From positions 72,890 to 136,889 of the forward strand of contig NW_019775824.1 in NCBI RefSeq assembly GCF_001039355.2: a DNA stretch of 64,000 nt, in the 5' to 3' direction. This document shows, piece by piece, positions 1 to 9,317 of this stretch (its first letter is position 1; the number at the start of each line of letters is the position of its first letter). This DNA is from Lingula anatina. Its lineage: Eukaryota; Brachiopoda; Lingulata; Lingulida; Lingulidae. The translations under genes and the position numbers were made by a program. The notes below the pieces were generated by a model that was not told the DNA's origin, ran no database searches, and saw only the letters and a list, made by a program, of their open reading frames with translations.

Positions 1-115
1 ATTTACATTGATGGGTAAATATCTAATTTTTTCTGTTGGAAGACGGTCAAAAATGGAGGATGGATCAACAAAGATAATTCGGAAGCCTGTCAGAAAATAT
101 ATCTGGATCTGCCCC

Positions 116-117
<2 letters not shown>
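1..117 (+). mobile_element. Partial copy of a short dispersed repeat (hAT-MITE-like end)
   Basis: The first 117 bases match 3780-3896 and, inverted, 39334-39460. The right end reads ggatc(t/c)gcccctg, the inverse of the caggggc start of the full copy at 3729. This is a truncated copy of the same element. It sits directly before a TTA microsatellite and a synaptophysin exon, exactly as in the second copy near 3.9 kb. Confidence 0.55.

Positions 118-163
<46 letters not shown>
118..163. repeat. (TTA)n microsatellite
   Basis: About 15 TTA/ATT units lie in the intron just upstream of the synaptophysin exon at 190. The equivalent array in the second copy (3898-3965) is longer. Confidence 0.95.
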
Positions 164-164
<1 letters not shown>

Positions 165-189
165 GTTTCATCCTGTTTCTCCTCTCCAG

Positions 190-941
190 GACTTCATTGT
201 CCACATAGTGTTTGGTCTGATGTGGCTGATAGCCTCTGCGGCCTGGGCGGCTGGTTTGACTGGACTCAAGTTCTACTCTGACCCCAATGAGTTCATGAAG
301 ACGCACCTGTGTACAGCTCCCAGCACATGCACCAGGATCAGGGAGGGAGACTTTGCCAGCCTCAATGTGTCTATTGTAAGTCTGGGGTTGGGGTTAGATC
401 TCTGACTACAGACAGAGAAAGACAGACAGAGAGAGAGAGAGTAAGATACGGACAGACAGAGAAAGACAGACAGACAAAGATGGACTCAAGATTAACAGAC
501 TAAGATCAAACAGGAGCACATTCTAGATGAAAATCTCACTATGAAATCATTAATTTGGCAATTTAACTCAATTATTTTTTTAGAAGTTTTTATATGATCT
601 TTGCCTGTAATTTTTTTCAATGATTTTCCTTTTTCCCTCAAAAACTTAATTTGTTGGCAATTTGTATTCAAATGAAGAATCGGGCTTAAATTAATAATTA
701 ATATGAAAATTTTCAGTTGTTTTTGTTAAATAAAAGCATTTCAATTTTCCAGATCTTTGGTTTTCTCAACTTATTCGTCTGGCTCTGCAACCTGTGGTTC
801 CTGTTCAAAGACACCCCCTGGTTCCACCGGGACACCCCCGTACCCCCACCCCAGGGCCAGCCTGCCAGCACCCCAGTGACCCCCCCACCCCAGGAGGTAC
901 CGGGGTCCATGTACGAGGAAGCTGACAAGACTCAGTACTAG
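190..941 (+). CDS. SYP: Synaptophysin-family protein, copy A: last two coding exons (5' part outside window)
   Basis: Two exons, 190-375 and 753-941, are joined by a GTAAGT..CAG intron in phase 0. The first encodes the third transmembrane helix of the MARVEL fold (IVFGLMWLIASAAWAAGL) and the second lumenal loop with its cysteines. The second encodes helix four (IFGFLNLFVWLCNLWFLF) and a proline-rich cytoplasmic tail ending EEADKTQY then TAG. Synaptophysins are four-helix proteins of synaptic and other small vesicles. Compared with copy B (3983-4794) the loop differs at about five positions plus a one-codon deletion, and the tail at two. Earlier exons lie before the window. An N at 1878 follows this copy, so it may be an alternative allele placed in tandem by the assembler rather than a separate gene. 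Confidence 0.85.
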
Positions 942-1850
942 TGACATATAGACAGCTGAAGAGAAGAAATCGGGACATCGTTGTAACATGTAGAGAAAAG
1001 ATCTAAGGCACAATTCACATGGGTGTGGGAGAGCACAAGGTTTTAGTACAGGATTTGGCGAGATAAGATTAGGCTAGGACATAGTCCTGTTAGGATACTA
1101 GACAAACTTGAGGATATGACTCTCTTCACAGTTCATTTATCCAAAACTGATGAACAATTACTGACAAGGGCTCACTTCAGCTATTAAGAATTACATTGTC
1201 GACACTTAAAGCTTATTTCTACAATTTTTTTTTCTAAATAATTTTTACTAATTTAACATCGATAGGATTGTAATGAAAATATTTTTGGCCTTAAGTAAAA
1301 ATTGTTAGTCTTCATACACGTGTTAGAACGACATAGGTGTCAATGCTGGTGTTAAAGTTGAGAGAGTACTGCCATTAACCACTGATTTAGCTCACAATAG
1401 ATGCATTTAGAATATTAAAGTAAGAGTCTGTACGGATTAACTATTGAAGATTGCTACAGAATAGATGCAAGTAGTAAACAGCACCACATTTACTTTTTTT
1501 GTCAAACTTTGTATGACATGAATGAACCAGAATTTTTTTCTGTTTGGCTGAGTTTTCTAGACAAAGTGGTCGGACTATTGTCAGCTTTGTTAGTGGTCTT
1601 TTTTGTCACCCTTTAATTTTTTATTTTACAGTACATTAAACTTTGCTTTTTCCAGTCCTTTTATATGGGACACATGTTGGTTGAATGGCTATGTACACTT
1701 TGCTGTATTTTCTACCCTTTTACATTGACACTTGGGTTTTCTTTACATTTTATTTAACAATAAATGTTAAAAAGTGTATCTATACAGCCTGCTTTGAATC
1801 TTTGCCATGGCAATGAAGTTGTATGTTGCATAGAACTTTAAAGGATACTT
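942..1850 (+). other. 3' untranslated region of synaptophysin copy A with poly(A) signal
   Basis: This stretch is almost collinear with 4795-5750 after the copy B stop. An AATAAA lies at 1759-1764. The copy B equivalent at 5655-5660 reads AATATA. The homology ends in a poly-G run (about 1856-1872) that is matched at about 5754-5771. Confidence 0.7.
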
Positions 1851-1877
1851 TATTTGGGGGGGGGGGGGGGGGAGTGG

Positions 1878-1878
1878 N
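1878..1878. other. Single ambiguous base (N) next to the end of a duplicated block
   Basis: The N lies about six bases after the poly-G run that ends synaptophysin copy A. The two other Ns in the window (29311, 48303) also border near-identical duplicated sequence, which suggests joins made by the assembler. Confidence 0.8.
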
Positions 1879-2513
1879 CGTCAACAGTCAACGGACTGGT
1901 CAACTTCGCCGATCTTCAAAGCCAAAGGTGTGCGTATTCGTACGCGCTGGGGCTCCAGCCAATGCGTAAAAACAGCAAAACAATTTGTAATTACGCACTC
2001 TCATACGCTAACGAGTTTACTGTAAACATTATGTAATATTGCATCAAAATTTGAAGAAACCCCTATTTTGGGCACTGCTCCTATGATGACCATTTAAGGG
2101 AAATCATGTCACTTACTGTTCTCAAACTTACAGGAAAGAAACATGGGTCTAACATACAGCTTCAATAGGCAACGCAGTCTGTTTGGTAAATTTTTCTGGC
2201 AATTTAACAGTTTTTTGTGAAAATTTAATTTTTCACTTATTTGCATATTTATTTTCTGTTCTTTGTCTGTACATTTGACAGCTTTGCTGCCTTGTTTTAA
2301 AATGAAACATAAAAAATTTATATACTACTGTACAAGATACAACAGTAACAGAGACTTTTGAGTTACACAAAATGGATTAAATGCAACAAATTATTACCAT
2401 AATACATGTAGTAGCTACCAGCTAGATGCATGAGCTATTTCACAGTGTACAAGAAAATCATTGCCATATTAATGAATCGTTTGTCTACAGTATTGGCTTC
2501 CTCATTTTTCCAG
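1879..2513. other. No gene recognised; expected place of synaptophysin copy B first exon
   Basis: The family normally has a short first coding exon (start Met, then a GGQF..EPLGF-like stretch) before the exon that here begins at 2514. No ATG-led open stretch with a donor and that kind of sequence was found. The first exon may be missing, lie elsewhere, or be lost at the N at 1878. Confidence 0.5.
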
Positions 2514-3350
2514 GTTCTGGCAATATTTGCATTTGCCACAACAACCAGTGTGAACACTTTCTCTGAGTGGAAGGTAGTTTGTAATGGAACAGCAACAGCA
2601 AGGGTAGACAAGTTAAAGATAGCATATCCATTTGTGTAGGTGTAGAATTGGTGGTTGAATTCTATGACCTCGTTTTCACAGACACCATCTGATCCAACTC
2701 TGCCATTCTGCTGGTACTGTCTCCAGATTCAATCAGCTGAACGACACGCCTCCTCTTGTTTTCACTGTACTCCCATAATCTCCAGCTTTTCTGTATTTTA
2801 CTCAATGCCAGGAGATGTGACATGTATTAATTTGCACTCAGCAAGAGTCCCCACAGAGTTGGATCGATTTACATAGACCAATGGTGTCTTTGGGAATGGG
2901 GCCTAACAGACCTATATGTGATTAGTCCAAGTTCAAAAATTCTCTGTGGGTTTTTTTTTTTACCTCTGCCAAAGAGATTTTTTTTTTTTTTTTTTTTGCT
3001 TTTTTTTCCCTAAGAGACAGTTTCGTCAAGTAATAAAAAAAGCTATGAACCATCAGTTGTAAGGCCACTGAGTTATTTCTTCTGACTTTTTTCCTATAAG
3101 GCAAAATCATACTGGTATGCTGTTCAAATTTACACATGAAGTCCCATATTTTTCAGCTTAGACAACCAGGAATTTACCACCTGCGGTGTAAAAGGAATGG
3201 TGTACGGCAACTTCTCTGCGCCGTCTCAGTTCTATGTGTTCATTGGTGTCATGGCATTCCTGTACAGTCTGGCCATTGTTATCACCTACGTCTTTTTCTC
3301 AGCCAAGTTCAAAGAGAATGACGTGGGGCCTAAAGTGGTAAGATTGCTGG

Positions 3351-3393
<43 letters not shown>

Positions 3394-3899
3394 AAGTCAG
3401 AATTTAAAGTTAAAAAATAAAGACCTTTTTCAGTAAGTTTGTCAATCACAGAGTATTGGTATTTTAAATATCGATTATAAATATTTGTAACCAAGAGATA
3501 AAAGTTATATTACATCAGAAAATCTATACTTTGTTATTGGACTCTCACAAGACAAATCCCATACCAATATCTTGTACAGGCCATGAGGCAAGTCTGATGC
3601 ACATTAAGTAATGTAGCAAAAGACTGCACAGAATGGCATCACCGTGTCGTGGCCCTATTTCCCAATGGGAAGATGGGGATAAGTGAAATGAAAGCACATT
3701 TTAAAATGAATCTTAGACTAAATATATTCAGGGGCAGCTTGAGGCCGTCTTCAGGGTCTTCTGGAAGACTGTCAGATTTTCAAGTTTACATTGATGGGTA
3801 TCTAATTTTTTCTGTCGGAATACAGTCAAAAAAGGAGGATTGATCAATAAAGATAATTCGGAAGCCTGTCAGAAAATATATCTGGATCCGCCCCTGTTG

Positions 3900-3966
<67 letters not shown>

Positions 3967-4794
3967 ATCTTCTCCTCTCCAGGACTTCATAGTCCACATA
4001 GTATTTGGTCTGATGTGGCTGATAGCCTCGGCGGCCTGGGCAGCAGGTTTGACTGGACTCAAGTTCTACTCTGACCCCACTGAGTTCATGGGGACACACC
4101 TGTGTACAGCGCCCTTGACGAAATGCACCACGATCAGGGAGGGAGACTTTGCCAGCCTCAATGTGTCTATTGTAAGTCTGGGGTTGGGGTTAGATCTCTG
4201 ACTACAGACAGACAGACAGAGAGAGACAGACAGAGAGAGTGAGAGATGGACTGACAGAGAGACAGACAGACAAACAGACAGACAGAGGGAGATGTACTGA
4301 CAGAGAAAGAGTTAGAGACGGACAGACAGACTAAGATCAAACAGAGGAACACATTCTATATGAAAGTCATTTGTGAACTTTTTACACATACCTCTCTAAA
4401 AATCGTTTTGAATGTTTCATTTGGCAATTAAACTGTTAATTATTTTTAAAGAACTTTTATGATGATCTTTGCCCTTAAACAACTTTTTTCTATGATTTCC
4501 CTAAAAAAATTGTCATTTTTTTCTGAAGAAGAGTCATGCTTAAATCAGCAATAATATGAAATAATTTATTTGTTTTTAAATTAAAAAAACATTTCAATTT
4601 TCCAGATCTTTGGTTTTCTCAACTTATTCGTCTGGCTCTGCAACCTGTGGTTCCTGTTCAAAGACACCCCCTGGTTCCACCGGGACGCCCCTGTACCCCC
4701 ACCCCAGGGCCAGCCTGCCAGCACCCCAGTGACCCCCCCACCCCAGGAGGTACCGGGGGCCATGTACGAGGAGGCTGACAAGACTCAGTACTAG
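2514..4794 (+). CDS. SYP: Synaptophysin-family vesicle membrane protein, copy B (first coding exon not found)
   Basis: Four exons splice in consistent phases: 2514-2635, 3157-3337, 3983-4171 and 4606-4794. They encode about 226 residues. Exon 1 here gives helix one (VLAIFAFATTT) and the start of lumenal loop one (VVCNGTATA). Exon 2 gives the loop cysteine (FTTCGVKG) and helix two (QFYVFIGVMAFLYSLAIVIT). Exons 3 and 4 give helices three and four and a Pro-rich tail ending DKTQY. The intron positions agree with vertebrate synaptophysin, and the cysteine-paired loops are typical of the family. The short N-terminal exon is not visible upstream to 1879. Synaptophysin binds cholesterol and synaptobrevin on vesicles; orthology within the synaptophysin/synaptoporin/SYPL group was not resolved. 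Confidence 0.87.
2675..2910. mobile_element. Degenerate fold-back element in a synaptophysin intron
   Basis: The left end (gatccaactctg..) and right end (cagagttggatcgatttac) are inverted relatives. The right end shares the agcaagagtcccc core with elements at 25550, 34352, 43680 and 57203. It is the most decayed member of the family in the window. Confidence 0.45.
3352..3387. repeat. (CT)n microsatellite
   Basis: About 18 CT units start shortly after the donor of the exon ending at 3337. Confidence 0.95.
3729..3896. mobile_element. Short non-autonomous repeat with CAGGGGC inverted ends (hAT-MITE-like)
   Basis: The block starts caggggcagc and ends ggatccgcccctg, so the ends are short inverted repeats of the kind seen on hAT-type MITEs. 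It has no coding capacity. Copies occur at 1-117 (truncated) and 39334-39488 (inverted). The family assignment rests only on the ends. Confidence 0.6.
3898..3965. repeat. (TTR)n / (TTA)n microsatellite
   Basis: More than 20 trinucleotide units lie between the MITE-like repeat and the acceptor of the exon at 3983. Confidence 0.95.
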
Positions 4795-7700
4795 TGACAT
4801 ATAGACAGCTGAATAGAATCAGGACAGCGTTGTAACATGTAGAGAAAAGATCTAAGGCACAATTAACATGGGTGTGGGGGAGCACAAGGTTATTGTACAG
4901 GATTTGGCAAGATTAGATTAGGTTATAGGACATAGTCCTGCTAGGATACTAGTCTAACATGAGGATAGGACTCTCTTCACGGCCCATATATCTAAAACTG
5001 AGGGACAATTACTGACAAGGTCCCACTCCAGCTAGTAAGAATTACATTGTTGACAGTTTAAGCTTATTTCTACAATTTTTTTTTCTAAATAATTTTTACT
5101 AATTTTTTTTATATATTTATTTATTTTTTTTTTACTAATTTAACATTGATAGGATTGTAATGAAAATATTTTTGGCCTTATGTAAAAATTGTTAGTCTTC
5201 ATACACGTGTTAGAACGACATAGGTGTCAATGCTGATGTTAAAGTTTGAGAGAGTACTGCCATTAACCACTGATTTAGCTGACAATAGATGCATATAGAA
5301 TATTAAAGTAAGAGTCTGAACGAATTAACTATTGAAGATTGCTACAGAATAGATGCAAGTAGTAAACAGCACCACATTTACTTTTGTTGTCAAACTTTGT
5401 ATGACATGAATGAACCAGAATTTTTTTTTTCTGTTTGGCTGAGTTTTCTAGACAAAGTGGTCAAACTATTGTCAGCTTTGTTAGTGGTCTTTTTTGTCAC
5501 CCTTTAATTTTTTATTTCACAGTACATTAAGCTTTGCTTTTTCCAGTCCTTTTTTATGGGACACATGTTGGTTGAATGGCTATGTACACTTTGCTGTATT
5601 TTCTACCCTTTTACATTGACACTTGGGTTTTCTTTATATTACATTTTATTTAACAATATATGTTAAAAGGTGTATCCATACAGCCTGCTTTGAATCTTTG
5701 CCATGGCAATGAAGTTGTATGTTGCATAGAACACTTTAAAGGATACTTTATTTGGGGGGGGGGGGGGGGGGAAGGGGTGCTTAAGTCACAGCTGGAGATT
5801 TAATTTCCAATAAAGTGTGTAATTTTTATTAGACTTATTAAAAGTAAATATTTAATATATTGATATGGTGGCATATGTGGCCTCCATCAGCTGTAGTAGG
5901 TAGTAATGTATAGGAAGCTTCAAAAGATTTGTCAAATAGCCATTATCCCTTATTGATTGAATGACTTTCGTGTGCTGCTTCGACTTCAGCTTCTTGTTTA
6001 TTTGTTAAGTAGGAGCTTCCATTTCACCAAAAGGAATGTTTAATTTTGGAATCCTTAAGTGGTAGTAATAATTGGGCTTTTTGTCCTTAGTTATTGTGCT
6101 TCATTACTTGTTAATCTATTCATTTCCATGCTTAAAGCAATAATAACTCTTCGTTTCGGCCAAAAATTGAATTTACCTGGAGTAAACAACAATTTTTCCA
6201 TACTTACCAATGGTTAATGAATCCATTTTTACATTCAAAGTTAGTCCCTGGTTTTTTTCTAAAAAGTTTGTTTTTTTGTTAAAATCTCTTAAGAGATTTT
6301 AACAGAGTATAGACATCAATGGAGGTCACGTGGTCTAAAGACAAGTTCAGATATCAGAATAAAAGCTATAACTGCTGTTTTTGTGGTAAAACAGAATATA
6401 TTATATTTCTATGAGTTATTCACAAGGTTCTTATTGTGAAATATAGATCTCGTACGAAGAGTTATTATCCCTTTAATTTTTTACATTTGAATGAAAAAAT
6501 TGTAAATGAGTAAAATGTATATTATAGGACATTTTGATATTAATTTTTAATTTAAATCAAATGTAATTATTATAATATTATTCTACTAGTATATTATTAG
6601 AGGAACTTACTTAGGCCAACCTCCCACTGGAACCAGTGAGACGACTTTCCCAGATGCCACCTATCCATTTCTGCTGTTTTAAACTCACTGGTGTTGGTGA
6701 CTACTGTGCTCCTATATTCAGCAGGTTTATGTACTGTTCAGTGTGCTTTTCCTGCTCTTCTCTTCTTGATCTTTTCTGTCATTAGAATTCCAGTTTAGAG
6801 GATTCTTCCTCTGGGTTTCTTAAAAACGGTGACATTGCCAACTTGCATCTTCTAACTGTGGTTTTGTTAGAGAATAGTGTTAGGTTGATGCAGAATTCTT
6901 CATTTGTTTTGTGATCTTTCCAGCCTATGTAGAGTGCAGTGCCATTCAGAACATATTGGAGGGAGTAGTGTGACAGTCATATTAATGTATACTCTTTACA
7001 GATCTGATACCAAGTTTACTTATTAATATATATGTTGCGAGTAGCCTTTGTAATTGCCAAAAAGATTATAATACTTAACTGTTGTAGATACATTTTTACA
7101 GCTGTCAGCATACCTAAAATGTAGTGTACAGCACAGTAGTTATCATTCATTACTCAAGAAACAGAAATATTAAATACCTGTAGAAACCATATCATTAGTA
7201 TGAAGATATGCCACAAGGTATTTGTGTGCCATTGTATGTATAAAACTGAAAAATATCCATATATATCGTAGTCGTGATTGTGGGCTAGGGTAAATGTAAA
7301 ACAGTTCTTATATGTGCTAACGTGTTACAGTACATAAAATGCTGTTGTGAGTCATTAGCTGTGGTCTTTGTCATTGCACCAATACAACTGAAATACGAGT
7401 TCTCTTGCCATCAGATTCAGGAAGTTCTGTATTATGTGACGAGTGTCAGTTGAGACAGAATCGTTGTAGTGTGTAACTGGTCTTCTGGACAGTCATTGTC
7501 TTAGTTTTAACACATGATCCAAAATATGTGTTACTACAATTGCCTAGCTAGTAAGGAATGGCAATGCTGCAAGATTGTTGTCACTTTTACAAACAGTGCA
7601 TATAAAGGCAGCATTTTACTGCAAGTAACATTTCATGGTTAAATTAGTTATATTTAGCTTGAAATGCTTTATATGCAACTATGTTGATCTTTGTGCAAGG

Positions 7701-8387
7701 AGTGTATACATGTGTTATCAATAAGTCAGGTATACATGTGGTCTTTAAATAGAATGTGTACAGGTAAATTTTCACAAATAAGGCTTCAGCTAGGATCCAA
7801 TATAAAGTTTATGGCATATTGGGTTGTAAAGATTGCATGTTTTCAGATGCTGTCAGTCGTTATTTACAGCTAAGGGCGTTTGTTGTACATTCCCATTTGA
7901 AAAATGGATGCAGCCATTCCATCTTGCACTGGCGTAAATTGTATGGGAATTTAAGAACTGTGACACTAAGCTTTGTATTGCTTCCTTTTGCTGTGGCTTC
8001 TCTTAGAACATTACTATATTCTCAATATACTGGTTATAAAATAAGGGTTAGCCTTCTCCATGTTAGAAGTGAGTATTGCTGTTAACTAACACAACTCATC
8101 ACTGACAACAGTATACGATTTATTATTTATGTACAGTTTGAAAATATTTACATTTGGAATAAAGGTCCCACAAAAAGTAAAAAAAAACTGGACTCTTTTT
8201 ATATGAAGGTAAGGTGGTTGATATATAGTTCCAGCTAGTATATTTACAGCTAGAACACCCAATGTGCAGTCCATGTGTTTATACAGTGTATAAGAGAGAA
8301 CTATGCACTATACATTGTACCAGGTGGATGGTTGTATTTAGTGTATATGGTATAAGAATGTGGATTTTGTTTATTTGATGTAATAAA
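4795..8387 (+). other. 3'UTR of synaptophysin copy B and following non-coding sequence
   Basis: The first 0.95 kb is homologous to the copy A 3'UTR. The AATAAA used in copy A is AATATA here (5655-5660), but an AATAAA at 5809-5814 just past the poly-G run could serve, and another lies at 8382-8387. From 5820 to 8380 I see AT-rich sequence with no convincing exon on either strand. It may be a long 3'UTR or intergenic DNA. Confidence 0.5.
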
Positions 8388-8426
8388 TGTTCTTGTTACA
8401 TAACTGTCTTTATGTTTTGCTTTATT
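8382..8426. promoter_or_regulatory. Convergent poly(A) signals
   Basis: AATAAA on the + strand (8382-8387) and AATAAA on the - strand (read from 8426 to 8421) face each other about 34 bp apart. They would end the + strand synaptophysin transcript (long form) and the - strand mucin-like gene. A second minus-strand AATAAA is at 8610-8605. Confidence 0.45.
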
Positions 8427-8971
8427 ATTGAACTGGAGAAGGTAATTGTTTTGTTAAAAACCATACAAAATGTTTTGAAATTATGCTTTACAGTAGTTGA
8501 TAAAAAGTAAACTGCTGTAAGTAATCTTGAACCCTACAACTTGCATTCTTGTTTCTATTCCATTCCTAAAAATTTGAACTTTTTACTTACAGTGGTAAAT
8601 GGCATTTATTGGTATATCAGCAGTACTAACTGTAATATGGCAGATTGCCTTAGACCAACGTTGCAAAGTCCACATCACATAGCAGGCAACCAGAGTCCAG
8701 CAGTTTTCATAAGACCATTAACATGTCTTTTTGTAAAAACAAGCTCTGCTGCAGCAAAAAGTTACGTTGCTAAGACATCAACGGAACATGAACTGCATTG
8801 TTCCCTCTATTGCAACTGAAAGGTCCACAAAGGTACCACACAATCACAAGACTGGGTAACATCCTCTAAGGCTATTCATTGGTATTTTCAATTGCCCCTT
8901 CTCTTTTTATCCCTCAAAAAGTTATCCTTATGATAACAATTCCTGAATTATCCAATCCATATAGTAAAGCA

Positions 8972-9317
8972 TCACGTTTCTTCCTCAAAATCGCCTGGAT
9001 CGAAGTTATTTGGATTCTCCTCAAATTCTGCAGCAGCTACCTTACTTGGTCTGAAATAAAGATGACGTAAAAAAACGAAAACTTCCTCGGAAATGTACAT
9101 ATCATGAGACATGCAGAATGCCCAACTAATTTGAAAGTGTCATGAAGGACCATGAAATTTAGATTTTCATGCCTTTAAAACATACAGTTTGTTTATCAAA
9201 ATGAGCTTACTTTTTGATGAGGACCAGCACCACAATTATTATAACAGCTACGGGTACAAGTGAGCCAAGGACAGCCAGTAGTATCACCCAGGCAGGAGTG
9301 CCCTCTGTGGAGGAACC
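8972..9317 (-). CDS. Transmembrane helix and cytoplasmic tail exons
   Basis: Exon 9211-9317 encodes a 24-residue hydrophobic helix ([20 protein letters not shown] then VLVLI) followed by basic KK, a stop-transfer signal. It ends in phase 2 at GTAAGC. Exon 8972-9050 completes KKKPSK and a short acidic tail with ENPNNF, then DPGDFEEET and TGA. NPxxF resembles NPxY-type PTB-domain or endocytosis motifs, though phenylalanine cannot be phosphorylated. Orientation is type I. Confidence 0.85.
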
